Positions 15,188-23,150 of a DNA stretch of 42,960 nt are shown piece by piece. The notes beneath the pieces were generated by a model. That model was not told where the DNA came from. It worked only from the letters and a program-made list of their open reading frames with translations, and made no database searches. Position 1 is the stretch's first letter. Each line of letters opens with the position of its first letter. The translations under genes were made by a program, and so were the position numbers. The DNA lies in the NCBI GenBank assembly GCA_964541085.1, contig CAZIPA010000017.1:1-42960 (forward strand), written 5' to 3'. Origin of the DNA: UBA4644 sp964541085 (GTDB lineage Bacteria > Bacillota > Clostridia > Oscillospirales > Butyricicoccaceae).

Positions 15188-15553
15188 ATGGGCATCTTGA
15201 AATTTGCGGCAAAGGCCGTGGGCACGGCGGCGCTGCTGGCCACGGGCACGGCCTCCACGGTGCTGAAGACCGCTGCGGATGTAGTGGGGGTCGACTTTGT
15301 ATCGGATGTTTTCAGCACAACCAAGGATAAGAGCTTTGAAGGCATTCGCAGTATCTGGGATGACGACATGGGAACAGTGGGCGATAAGATGCTGAATCAT
15401 TATGAGCGTGGTTCGGATACGGTATCCCAGGCCATCGCAGAGGGAACTCGTCAGCAGCTTGCCCGGACGGCAAGGCGTGCCGCAGAAATGGCCAAAGAAC
15501 ATGGCGATATGGAAAGATATGAGCAGTTCATGGAGCAGAGCGAACGCTTCTGA
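15188..15553 (+). CDS. Hypothetical alanine-rich protein
   Basis: A 121-residue protein with no recognised family. The first 35 residues (MGILKFAAKAVGTAALLATG...) are alanine-rich and could form an amphipathic helix or a weak membrane segment. The middle is acidic (SIWDDDMGTVGDKML), and the last 50 residues are charged and helical (RQQLARTARRAAEMAKEHGDM). GGAGG six bases before the ATG supports translation. It lies alone, between the small RNA promoter region and the hairpin block. Such small orphan proteins are frequent in accessory islands; no function is proposed. Confidence 0.65.
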   Translation: MGILKFAAKAVGTAALLATGTASTVLKTAADVVGVDFVSDVFSTTKDKSFEGIRSIWDDDMGTVGDKMLNHYERGSDTVSQAIAEGTRQQLARTARRAAEMAKEHGDMERYEQFMEQSERF

Positions 15554-15579
15554 CCGCACATCCGCAAAGATAAAAAAGT

Positions 15580-15791
15580 ACGGCGTGACCGGGTTGGTCA
15601 CGCCGTTTGAGACTGTCAGAAAACCGCTTCGCTGGGTTTTCTTCGACAGTTTGGATCCGGCCTGCGGGCCGGTTTCGCCGATTTTCTGCGGAAAATCTGG
15701 CGGGTTACGGTGTTTTTACCTACAATCACACAGATTGCAGGCAAAAACAATTTTTAGGGCGTGACTTATCCTATATTTTTTGTCACGCCGT
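15580..15791. repeat. Block of six hairpins bounded by a 10-bp inverted repeat
   Basis: Six stem-loops in 212 bases: 15580-15606 (11-bp stem), 15612-15650 (14 bp with a 2-base bulge), 15657-15672 (6 bp, TGCG loop), 15676-15702 (11 bp, TGCG loop), 15711-15749 (17 bp) and 15758-15789 (8 bp, 16-base loop). The block begins ACGGCGTGAC and ends GTCACGCCGT, an exact 10-bp inverted repeat. In the leftward RNA the two mismatches of the 17-bp stem become G-U pairs. The first hairpin also works as a terminator in both directions, with TTTTTT on the leftward side. Confidence 0.75.
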
Positions 15792-15819
15792 TTTCCGTTG
15801 CTTTTGGACAGATTTTCCG

Positions 15820-16851
15820 TTACAGCAAATACCCGCACAGCAGGTCAAAGGTGGCGTTGAGGCCGTCCAGATGGGTGCGCTCATAGCCGTGGGAGGCGAA
15901 CACGCCGGGGCCGATGAGGCCGTGCTTCACATCATAGCCCGCCTTCAGCGTCACATCCGCATCGGAGGAATAGGAGCGATACACATCCATAGCGTGGGAA
16001 ATGTGATTGTCCAGCGCCGTCTTCAGCAGCGCCGTGGTCACATCATAATTGTAGGGGCTCACTGCATCCTTGGCGCAGATGGAAACCCTGTGCTCGTCGC
16101 CGCTCATGCCTTCGCCCACGCAGCCCATGTCCAGACTGAGTGCCTCTTCAATGCCCTCGGGAATGGAATAAGCGCCGCCGTGGCCCACCTCTTCATAGAT
16201 GGTGAAATAGGCCCACACCGACCGCCGGGGCGTCAGCTGTTCCTCCGCGATCTGCTTTGCCAGCGCCAGCACAATGGCCACACAGGCCTTGTCGTCCAGA
16301 AAACGGCTCTTGATATAGCCGTTGGAGGCAAAGGTCAGATTGGGATCAAAGGCCACATGGTCACCGGGACGAATGCCCAGCGCCGCCACATCCTCCGCCG
16401 AATGCACATCGGTATCCAGCACGATCTCCATGTTGGAGGTCAGGTCCCGGAGGGTGGTCTTGGCGTTGGTGTTCACATGAACGGAGGGGTTGACCAGCTG
16501 AATGGTGCCCTGATATTCTCCGTCAAAGCGGGTCTTGATCTTCACATTGGTGGATTCAACGCTGCAAGAGGGCACACCGCCGATGTTGGTCATCGTCAGC
16601 CGCCCATTGGACTTGATGCCGGTGACCATTGCGCCCAGAGTGTCCAGATGGGCCTGAAGCAGAATGGGAGTGCCTTCGCCGCCCAGATGCACCCGGACGC
16701 CGCCCTTGTTGGGAAGCTCCGGCCGGAAGCCCAGACGGGTGAGCTCCTCTGCCACATACCGGTCAATGTCCCCGGTATAACCGCTGGGACTGTCAATGGC
16801 CATCAGCGCCCGCAGCTGCTGAAGCATATAATCCTGATACTGCTGTTTCAT
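15820..16851 (-). CDS. M42 family metallopeptidase (aminopeptidase)
   Basis: A 343-residue dinuclear-zinc aminopeptidase of the M42 family (glutamyl/tetrahedral aminopeptidase-like), which trims cytosolic peptides. Metal and catalytic motifs are AHLDTLGAMV (first His plus Asp), FASNGYIKSRFLDDKACV (bridging Asp), FTIYEEVGHGG (catalytic Glu-Glu), LDMGCVGEG (Asp ligand) and GVFASHGYERTH (last His). The length fits the family. AAAGGAG lies seven bases before the ATG, and a TACAAT -10-like box (16881-16886) without a good -35 precedes it. Downstream sits the hairpin block, whose distal hairpin ends the transcript. It may help degrade peptides imported by the ABC system further right, though the regulator gene lies between them. 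Confidence 0.93.
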   Translation of the reverse strand: MKQQYQDYMLQQLRALMAIDSPSGYTGDIDRYVAEELTRLGFRPELPNKGGVRVHLGGEGTPILLQAHLDTLGAMVTGIKSNGRLTMTNIGGVPSCSVESTNVKIKTRFDGEYQGTIQLVNPSVHVNTNAKTTLRDLTSNMEIVLDTDVHSAEDVAALGIRPGDHVAFDPNLTFASNGYIKSRFLDDKACVAIVLALAKQIAEEQLTPRRSVWAYFTIYEEVGHGGAYSIPEGIEEALSLDMGCVGEGMSGDEHRVSICAKDAVSPYNYDVTTALLKTALDNHISHAMDVYRSYSSDADVTLKAGYDVKHGLIGPGVFASHGYERTHLDGLNATFDLLCGYLL

Positions 16852-16931
16852 AACAATTCTCCTTTTGTGGTGGTGAGGCTATTGTAGCGTAATTTTTGAA
16901 AAAGGGGAAGGGGGAAATGAAAACTTCTATG

Positions 16932-18305
16932 TTATACTTCTGAAAGCCGCAGCTTCAGGCGAATCAGCCGCTGCGGCCGACCGGGGCCATCCACCGGCTT
17001 GCGTCCGACAGTTTCCACATAACCGGCATCCTCCAGCCTGCCCAGCACCCGATTCAGATAGCTGTTGGTCATGCCGCACAGATTGGACAGCTCCCGCACG
17101 GTGGTGATGCTCAGCTCATATTCTTCCGTCAGATCATAGAGCGCCTTGACCGTGCCGATCCCCAGTCCGGATTCCCGGGAAATCCGTTCCAGCCGATCCA
17201 TGATCTCCGAGCGGTTCATATCCAGCTCTTTCTTTTCATAGACAAAGGGCCCGGCCAGCACCTCGTTGGCACCGCTGCGCTCCAGCACATAATAGCAGGT
17301 GGTTTGTTGCAGCTCTGCCAGCTGCCGCCCGCGCTCTGCACAGGCTTTGGCAAGACCCATGGTAGTGCCGCTGCCCACACCCAGATACACGGCCAGTACG
17401 CCATCTGTATCGCACAGCTTCCGGCACAGCCGCTGAATCAGCGCACCCAGCCCTTCATTGCTCAGCCAGCTTTGCTGCATATACAGATAGCTCACCGCGT
17501 TTTCGTGATATTCCATGGCAGCGCCATTGCGCTGGGCAAAATTGTACAGATGATCGGCGGTGGTGCTGTAAATATGATGCCGAATAAACTCTCCCTGCTC
17601 AATATCGCCGGTGATGTGGCTGTCCTGAATGGAAACGGCAAGGACAAAAGGCCGCGCACTGTTGAGATGCCGTCGGCTTTGCTCGGTTTTGCAGCGCAGC
17701 AAAAGGGCATTCAGCTGCTCGATGATGCTCTCCCGGGAGGGCTGTATCCAAAAGGCCGGGTAGCCTGCGGCGGAGATCAGTTTTTGTATACTCTCCATGC
17801 CGGTGAGGCAGACCCGGGCCTTTCCGCTTTTCAGATTATCCATATGAAAGGCATAGACCTTTTTGTTGTAGTCTTCGCTTTTATAGAGCAGCTGCGCCGG
17901 GCTGCGGAAGCAGTATACACCGATGCGCTCCTTGGGAATGCCAGCGTTGGCAAGCAGAGAGACCAGAAAATCCTCGCTGGCGCTTTCCTGCAGATCATAG
18001 GTGATTCGGCTGATATCGCAGCCGCTGCTGTAGGAGGCATTTACAAGGGCCTCCAGCACAGCTGTGGTTGTTCGGGACATATATTCCCAGGGAATGCGGG
18101 GATAGACCTTGCGGCAGGCAGCCATATAGGGGAGAAATCCGGTGAACAGAATACCGTCCAGCTTTTTCTGCCATTCCGCAGCCAGCAGTCCGGCCTCGTC
18201 CGGGATGCAGGGAATGGGGATCATTTCTGCCAGCACAGAGCTCCGCACGGTGTTTTTCAGAATCATTTGAATGGAAGCCTCCGGCCCCATGATTCCAATT
18301 TTCAT
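16932..18305 (-). CDS. Winged-helix transcriptional regulator with large N-terminal sensor region
   Basis: A 457-residue protein. The last 65 residues form a winged helix-turn-helix (ITTVRELSNLCGMTNSYLNRVLGRLEDAGYVE in structure, then the wing GRKPVDGPGRPQRL). The long N-terminal part begins MKIGIMGPEASIQMILKN, which resembles a Rossmann-like or periplasmic-binding-type start. The stretch around residues 215-360 (AVSIQDSHITG, YLGVGSGTTMGLAKACAERG) faintly recalls a degenerate GGDEF/GTP cyclohydrolase III fold; this is a weak impression. The open frame extends to 18437, but GGAGG seven bases before the ATG at 18305 fixes the start. It has its own promoter with two palindromes at the start site, suggesting autoregulation. 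As the gene next to the ABC/hydrolase operon, it is the natural candidate for its regulator. Confidence 0.75.
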   Translation of the reverse strand: MKIGIMGPEASIQMILKNTVRSSVLAEMIPIPCIPDEAGLLAAEWQKKLDGILFTGFLPYMAACRKVYPRIPWEYMSRTTTAVLEALVNASYSSGCDISRITYDLQESASEDFLVSLLANAGIPKERIGVYCFRSPAQLLYKSEDYNKKVYAFHMDNLKSGKARVCLTGMESIQKLISAAGYPAFWIQPSRESIIEQLNALLLRCKTEQSRRHLNSARPFVLAVSIQDSHITGDIEQGEFIRHHIYSTTADHLYNFAQRNGAAMEYHENAVSYLYMQQSWLSNEGLGALIQRLCRKLCDTDGVLAVYLGVGSGTTMGLAKACAERGRQLAELQQTTCYYVLERSGANEVLAGPFVYEKKELDMNRSEIMDRLERISRESGLGIGTVKALYDLTEEYELSITTVRELSNLCGMTNSYLNRVLGRLEDAGYVETVGRKPVDGPGRPQRLIRLKLRLSEV

Positions 18306-18343
18306 AGGATTCCCTCCCGATCTCAGTGTGTGGATAAAAGCGG

Positions 18344-18370
18344 CTGTGTTCACAGGCTGTCTGTTGACAG
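18344..18370. promoter_or_regulatory. Pair of palindromes at the regulator's start site (candidate operator)
   Basis: CTGTGTTCACAG (18344-18355) and CTGTTGACAG (18361-18370) share CTGT...ACAG half-sites and sit from about +1 to +22 of the predicted transcript of the winged-helix regulator. An autoregulatory site is inferred. Confidence 0.45.
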
Positions 18371-18371
18371 G

Positions 18372-18400
18372 ATTGTAACACAAAACGATGACCTTTTCAA
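18372..18400 (-). promoter_or_regulatory. Promoter of the winged-helix regulator
   Basis: On the minus strand TTGAAA (18400-18395), a 17-bp spacer and TACAAT (18377-18372), about 65 bases before the ATG. Confidence 0.75.
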
Positions 18401-18426
18401 CGATGGGATGCAGTGGCCGATGCAAA

Positions 18427-18482
18427 GGAAAAATCACGAGAGCCTGTTGGGGCAGACACTATGGCTTCCCCGCAGCAGGCTC
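18427..18482 (-). terminator. Terminator of the ABC importer/hydrolase operon
   Basis: Stem GAGCCTG / CAGGCTC (18440-18446 with 18476-18482) with inner GGGG/CCCC pairing, followed leftward by TCGTGATTTTTCC. It separates the operon from the regulator gene. Confidence 0.7.
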
Positions 18483-18507
18483 CCGGAAAAAGGAGATGGT
18501 ATTTGAA

Positions 18508-18828
18508 TCAAGGCTCCGCCGCATCCCGCTGCCGATCCAGCCGGGCGTTGCGGAAATACAGCAGCATATCCAGCGAGATGGCAACGAAATTCAGAATATA
18601 GAAGATCCAGCCCAGCAGAAACAGAGGATCCGGCGTTTCCGCAGCGGTGCGAAACGCCCGCCAGAGCATCCATTTTCGGGCAATGCCGAAGATATAACCA
18701 ATCCAGATGAAAACCTCAAAGAACAGGCTTTTTCCCCGGGCGGTTCTGGAAATGTAGGATTTGCGGATGGAAATGGGCCAGGAAATACCAAAGCAGAGAA
18801 TCATCAGGGCTTCCAGCAGATCTGTCAT
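18508..18828 (-). CDS. Small PQ-loop/semiSWEET-like membrane protein
   Basis: A 106-residue membrane protein with three hydrophobic segments: LLEALMILCFGISWP, SLFFEVFIWIGYIFGI and LFLLGWIFYILNFVAISLDML. The first segment ends in the conserved WPISIRKSYISRTARGKSL, which resembles the half-repeat of PQ-loop/semiSWEET proteins that dimerise to form small-solute carriers. AAGGAGG lies five bases before the ATG at 18828, overlapping the end of the preceding C45 gene, so it is the last gene of the operon. Homologues are widespread in Firmicutes, and their substrate is not known to me. The role in this operon could be export or import of the cleavage product; that is inference. Confidence 0.7.
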   Translation of the reverse strand: MTDLLEALMILCFGISWPISIRKSYISRTARGKSLFFEVFIWIGYIFGIARKWMLWRAFRTAAETPDPLFLLGWIFYILNFVAISLDMLLYFRNARLDRQRDAAEP

Positions 18829-18838
18829 AGCGGCCTCC

Positions 18839-19924
18839 TTACGCAGTGTGCTCCACAGAAAGAATTTCATACGGGGATTCGCAGGGATTTCCCGTTGCCA
18901 GCAGGGCAAAGCCGTGGGTCAGATCCATAATCAGGCCAAAGTTCGTGGCGTTCTGACTGATGTCCGGCGCGTCTGCTGCCCCAGTGGGATGGGAACAGAT
19001 GGAGGTGGGATAGCCCTTATGATCCCGGAAGGCCGCCTTGGCCGTCTCCACGGTAATATCGGGTTTCCCACAAAACAGCTGCCGCGCCCGCTGCAAGCGG
19101 ATATAGGTGCTGCCGCTGGCTGCATGACCGTGCGCAGGGCCCAGCCGGGGGCCGATGAAGTGATTGGTATGAACCAGCACACCGTTGTCCGGCAGAAGCA
19201 CATCCACACCGGTGGGATCCAGCTCCAGCCCCAGAGAAATACCGTCCCGATGGGTCAGAATCAGATTGGCTGCCGCCGGGATGGGGGTATGTATCGCATG
19301 GGCGTAGGCTTCATGGAGCGTTGTGCATTCCAGAATCTTTCGCATACGGATATGAATGGGAAGACCCACATCATAGGCCCCGGTACGCAGCGCATTCAGC
19401 GTCAGACTCAGACCGGCAGAGTTCATGCCCTTGCCGCCGATCATGCCCGCCTCCGGGAAAAACAGCAGGGAGGGATGCGTCTCATCGCCGGGAATCCGAA
19501 CAATCACCACGGCATCCCTTTGCAGCCGGGCAAAGTCCCAGGTCTGTCCCGCAAGCACCGTATCCTGGGCAGAAGCGGGCGGTACTGCGCTGAAGGCAGT
19601 ACATTCCTGATCTGCCTCCTCCGCGGCTATGGGAGTGTGCAGCAGCTCTGTCCGGGCATTGATGGCAAGGATATCGTCCAGCGCAAAGCCGGAACCATCG
19701 GCGATTCCCTGCATTTCCTCCACATAGGATGCATCCAGCTCCCGGATAGACGGCAAAAACCGCCTTGCAAGCCGTCGGGCTATGCTCCAGCTGAGCTGCC
19801 TGCGACACAGAAACAGTTCCTGATAGTTTTGAATGCTGATGGAAATTTCCTTTTGACAAACACGACCGTAGCAGAGTCCCCGCTGATAGGGCGTCCCTGT
19901 TAAGGTCACCTCTCGAAATGCCAT
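18839..19924 (-). CDS. C45 family N-terminal-nucleophile hydrolase (acyl-CoA:6-APA acyltransferase-like)
   Basis: A 361-residue protein of the AAT/C45 family, relatives of Penicillium isopenicillin N acyltransferase and other amide-bond hydrolases. The family matures by self-cleavage in front of a cysteine; here Cys108 in DQECTAFSAV is the expected nucleophile, followed by GQTWDF, the GQNWD family motif. Other typical parts are MQGIADGSGFALDDILAINAR, GMNSAGLSLTLNAL and VHTNHFIGP. The start is supported by GGAGG ten bases upstream. In this operon it follows a peptide importer, an amidohydrolase and a C39-like protein, pointing to hydrolysis of an imported N-acyl or peptide amide. True penicillin synthesis is very unlikely in this organism. 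Confidence 0.87.
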   Translation of the reverse strand: MAFREVTLTGTPYQRGLCYGRVCQKEISISIQNYQELFLCRRQLSWSIARRLARRFLPSIRELDASYVEEMQGIADGSGFALDDILAINARTELLHTPIAAEEADQECTAFSAVPPASAQDTVLAGQTWDFARLQRDAVVIVRIPGDETHPSLLFFPEAGMIGGKGMNSAGLSLTLNALRTGAYDVGLPIHIRMRKILECTTLHEAYAHAIHTPIPAAANLILTHRDGISLGLELDPTGVDVLLPDNGVLVHTNHFIGPRLGPAHGHAASGSTYIRLQRARQLFCGKPDITVETAKAAFRDHKGYPTSICSHPTGAADAPDISQNATNFGLIMDLTHGFALLATGNPCESPYEILSVEHTA

Positions 19925-19970
19925 TGCTTCGCCACCTCCGTCTTACCGGCCCTTGCCGGTTGAAATTTGT

Positions 19971-20525
19971 TTATTTCCAAAAAAGATAATAAGCTCGCCC
20001 CATACAGTCGTTGGCGATCACCGAAAAATCCGCATAGGCCGTTGTCCCTTCCAGCCGCACCTTTCCGGCTCGCCCGGGGATATCATAGCGTCCCGGACTG
20101 AGCATGGGATCCAGTACGGCAACCGTGCCATGACAGGCCCCGGTCAGCACCACATAATGACGGCCGTCGGAAAATACACCGGTCCAATCCTCCCGATCCC
20201 CCAGCGTGTTTGCGATCACCATACCCCGTCCCTCCTCCAAAAAGGCCAGAGCCTGTGCGGGAATGGTGGTTGCCGCATAATGCAGGCCGAACATTTTGGA
20301 AAATGCGGGGGCAAACAGCGCCATATTAGTGCCGAATCCGGCTCTTGCGCCGCAGTGAATGGCAACAGCAGCCGCCTTCTCGGGCGGGAAGCACTGTCCG
20401 GTCATACGCTCTGTCACCATGGAGGCACAGCATACGCCGCAGCCGTTATCGGCGATGGTTCCACTGGGACTGCTGGGAGAAGGATAGGGGATGTGCGCGT
20501 AATCTAATTGGCAGTAAAAGCACAT
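19971..20525 (-). CDS. C39-like papain-fold cysteine peptidase-like protein
   Basis: A 184-residue protein resembling the C39-like/bacteriocin-peptidase fold. The NGCGVCCASMV segment places a likely catalytic Cys29 at the start of a helix, matching the GCGPTSLAM-type motif. GRHYVVLTG gives His123, and VAVLDPM gives Asp139, completing a Cys-His-Asp triad. No signal peptide or transmembrane segment is visible, so it probably acts in the cytosol, unlike C39 domains of bacteriocin exporters. Its start overlaps the amidohydrolase end by 22 bases, so the two are translationally coupled. A peptide-bond-cleaving role on an imported substrate is inferred; a non-catalytic role is possible. Confidence 0.72.
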   Translation of the reverse strand: MCFYCQLDYAHIPYPSPSSPSGTIADNGCGVCCASMVTERMTGQCFPPEKAAAVAIHCGARAGFGTNMALFAPAFSKMFGLHYAATTIPAQALAFLEEGRGMVIANTLGDREDWTGVFSDGRHYVVLTGACHGTVAVLDPMLSPGRYDIPGRAGKVRLEGTTAYADFSVIANDCMGRAYYLFWK

Positions 20526-22177
20526 ACAGATTCTTCCGCCTTTCTTTGAAACACAAGCCTTCCGCCTGTGATGGTAAGATCCACCTGCAAATGGCGGATA
20601 TCCATGGGATTTACGGTAAAAATGTCCCGATCCAGAACAGTTACATCTCCATAATATCCGGGGAACAGCAGACCCTTCACATGAGCCTCACCACTGGCAA
20701 AGGCGCCGCCCGCGGTATAGGCATCAATGGCCTGCTGAACGGTAACACGCTCTTCCGGATGCCAGCCCTCCGGCGGACAATCTTTCAGATCGGTACGATT
20801 CACGGCGCAATGAAGATTGTCCAGAGGGCGAAAACTTTCTACCGGCGCATCTGTTCCGTAAGAAACCGGAACACCCCGGCGCAGCAGCGTGCCGAAGGCA
20901 TAGCTGGTTTTTGCCAGTGCTGTGCCGACCCGCACGGGAAGCATGGGCCAGTCGCTGTTGATAAAGACCGGCTGCAAAAATACCTGCGCCCCGGAAGCCT
21001 GAATACGCCGCAGCAGGGTGGAATCGGTGATCTGACAATGCACAATGCCATGGCGGAAGGGATTGCCCCCATCGCCGCAGGCAGCCTCCATACTGTCCAG
21101 CGCCATGGTAATGGCACCATCGCCGATGGCGTGAATGATGGCGGGAACACCGGCCTGCTGGCACAGACGGAACATCTCGTCCATGGTCTGCTGGGTCATC
21201 CAGGCAACGCCACGGATGCCGGGCGCGTCAGCATAATCGTGACGCAGCAGTGCTGTGCGGGAGCCCAGAGAACCATCGGCCATCAGCTTTATGGAGCCAA
21301 AGCGATGGGCTGTATCGTTCAGAGCCCCTGGCCCGTTGCGGGCAAGAAAGGCTTGCAGGGCCTCCGGCGTGGTAAACCGAATCTGATGAACCACCCGCAG
21401 GGGCGGCAGCCCCCGATGAAACAGCGCCTGATACAGAGGCAGAAGCGTTTCCAGATTTTCCTCCCGCAGATCGTTGGTCTGAACGGTAGTCAGACCTTCA
21501 GAGACCGCCTGCTCCATGGCACAAAGCAGTGCCTGCTCCAGCGATTCCCGGGAAGGCTCCGGCGCCAGATCCCAAAGCAGACGACCGGCCCGCTCACACA
21601 AGACCCCATTGGGCAATCCGTCCGGGCCCAGCAGAATGCTGCCGCCTTCTACCTGTGTATGGGCGGTGATTCCGGCGAGCTCCAGCGCCCGGGTATTGCA
21701 GGCCAGAATATGGCCGCAGATGCGGCTGGCAATCAGCGGACGCGTGGTGGTAACGCTGTCCAGAAGCTGCCGGTCAGGAAGTGTTGTATCGTCGGAAAAC
21801 AGCTCCTGATCCCAACCTCTGGCCACCAGAAAGGACTCCTCCGGATGGGCATCCGCATAGGCTCTGCATCGGTCGACAAGCTCCTTTCGGGAACGGCAGC
21901 CCTGCAAATGGATGGAGCGCAGCCGCTTGGCGATGCCCAGAAGATGCAGGTGGGAATCATGAAAGCCCGGAAGGGCCGTTCTTCCCTGAAGATTCACAAC
22001 AGGCTCATGGGGGTCTGTTGCAGACAGAATCGCCTCGGTGCTTCCCGCCTGTACCACAACGCCGTTCTGAATCAGCAACGCCTGTGCAAAGCGTCCCTGA
22101 CCCAGATATATTTTGCCGCCGATCAGAGCAAGACTCCCGCAAAAGGCCGTGCCTGTCGTTTCCGGCTTATTTTGCAT
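20504..22177 (-). CDS. Amidohydrolase family 3 (YtcJ/NfdA-like) metal-dependent hydrolase
   Basis: A 557-residue TIM-barrel amidohydrolase of the YtcJ-like group, whose members cut N-formyl, N-acyl or imide bonds. The metal-binding start GFHDSHLHLLG supplies the HxH pair. Further signs are VARGWDQELF, LTTVQTNDLR, GSIKLMADGSLGSRTALL, the metal-site HAIGDGA, HCQITD and YGTDAPVESFRPLDNLHCAV, and the C-terminal TITGGRLVFQRK. No signal peptide is seen, so it acts in the cytosol. The ATG at 22177 overlaps the ATPase gene by 11 bases; an upstream ATG at 22213 would overlap by 47. Neither has a clear ribosome binding site, so coupling is likely. Substrate is unknown. Confidence 0.88.
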   Translation of the reverse strand: MQNKPETTGTAFCGSLALIGGKIYLGQGRFAQALLIQNGVVVQAGSTEAILSATDPHEPVVNLQGRTALPGFHDSHLHLLGIAKRLRSIHLQGCRSRKELVDRCRAYADAHPEESFLVARGWDQELFSDDTTLPDRQLLDSVTTTRPLIASRICGHILACNTRALELAGITAHTQVEGGSILLGPDGLPNGVLCERAGRLLWDLAPEPSRESLEQALLCAMEQAVSEGLTTVQTNDLREENLETLLPLYQALFHRGLPPLRVVHQIRFTTPEALQAFLARNGPGALNDTAHRFGSIKLMADGSLGSRTALLRHDYADAPGIRGVAWMTQQTMDEMFRLCQQAGVPAIIHAIGDGAITMALDSMEAACGDGGNPFRHGIVHCQITDSTLLRRIQASGAQVFLQPVFINSDWPMLPVRVGTALAKTSYAFGTLLRRGVPVSYGTDAPVESFRPLDNLHCAVNRTDLKDCPPEGWHPEERVTVQQAIDAYTAGGAFASGEAHVKGLLFPGYYGDVTVLDRDIFTVNPMDIRHLQVDLTITGGRLVFQRKAEESVCAFTAN

Positions 22178-23150
22178 ATTTGTGACAGTATACGGAGTGC
22201 TCCGGCGTGACATCCACCCGGGGAGGAGCCTGCGTTTTGCAGATTTCCATGCAGTCCCGGCAGCGGGTGTGGAATTTACAGCCGGAGGGGGCGTTTACTG
22301 GAGAAGGAATGTTGCCCTCCAGCAGGATCCGGTTGGCCTTTCGCTTGGGGTCGGGAATGGGTACGGCCGACAGCAGCGCCTGTGTATAGGGATGCAGCGG
22401 CTGACGATACAGACTGTCCCGGTCGCTGACCTCAACAAAGCTGCCCAGATACATCACGCCTACACGGTCACTGATGTGCTCCACAACACTCAGATCGTGG
22501 GAAATGAACAGATAGGTCAGATTCAGCTGCTGCTTCAGACTGCAAAGCAGATTCAGCACCTGTGCCTGAATGGAAACATCCAGTGCGGAAACCGGCTCGT
22601 CCGCGACGATGATTTCCGGCTCCACAGCCAGAGCGCGGGCTATGCCGATCCGCTGGCGCTGACCGCCGCTGAACTCATGGGGATAGCGGTTGGCGTGATA
22701 GTCATCCAGACCAACCATGCGCAAAAGCTCCAATACACGGGCATCCAGCTCCTCCCGCGTTTGCGCCAGATGATGAATGCGCAGAGGCTCGCCCACAATC
22801 TCGCTGACGGACATCCGGGGATTCAGAGAAGCATAAGGATCCTGAAAGACCATCTGAATCTTTTTTCGCCAGGGCTTCATCTGCGCTCGGGACAGCGTGG
22901 AGATATCCTTGCCGCCCAGCAGAATTTTGCCGCCGGTGGGGCCAATCAGACGGCACAGCGTCAAACCCAGTGTGGATTTTCCACAGCCGGATTCGCCCAC
23001 CAGACCGAAGATTTCACCGCGCCGAATCTCAAAGGATACGCCGTCCAGCGCCTTGACAAACTGTTTCGCGCCCCAGAGGCCGCTTTTTACCGGATAGTAT
23101 TGCTTTAGGTCCTGAACCCGAAGGCAGATTTCGTTATGGGACTGTTCCAT
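22167..23150 (-). CDS. Oligopeptide/dipeptide ABC transporter ATPase (DppF-type)
   Basis: A 327-residue ATPase of a peptide-type importer. It has Walker A GESGCGKST, Q-loop region VFQDPYASLNPRMS, signature EFSGGQRQRIGIARAL, Walker B EIIVADEPVSALDVS and H-loop FISHDLS, and the C-terminal oligopeptide/dipeptide extension with CKFHTRCRDCMEICK, a four-cysteine stretch typical of Dpp/Opp ATPases. It starts right after the stop of the partner ATPase and is preceded by a full GGAGGTGATC ribosome binding site. It powers the importer together with the DppD-type subunit. Confidence 0.95.
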   Translation of the reverse strand: MEQSHNEICLRVQDLKQYYPVKSGLWGAKQFVKALDGVSFEIRRGEIFGLVGESGCGKSTLGLTLCRLIGPTGGKILLGGKDISTLSRAQMKPWRKKIQMVFQDPYASLNPRMSVSEIVGEPLRIHHLAQTREELDARVLELLRMVGLDDYHANRYPHEFSGGQRQRIGIARALAVEPEIIVADEPVSALDVSIQAQVLNLLCSLKQQLNLTYLFISHDLSVVEHISDRVGVMYLGSFVEVSDRDSLYRQPLHPYTQALLSAVPIPDPKRKANRILLEGNIPSPVNAPSGCKFHTRCRDCMEICKTQAPPRVDVTPEHSVYCHKYAK

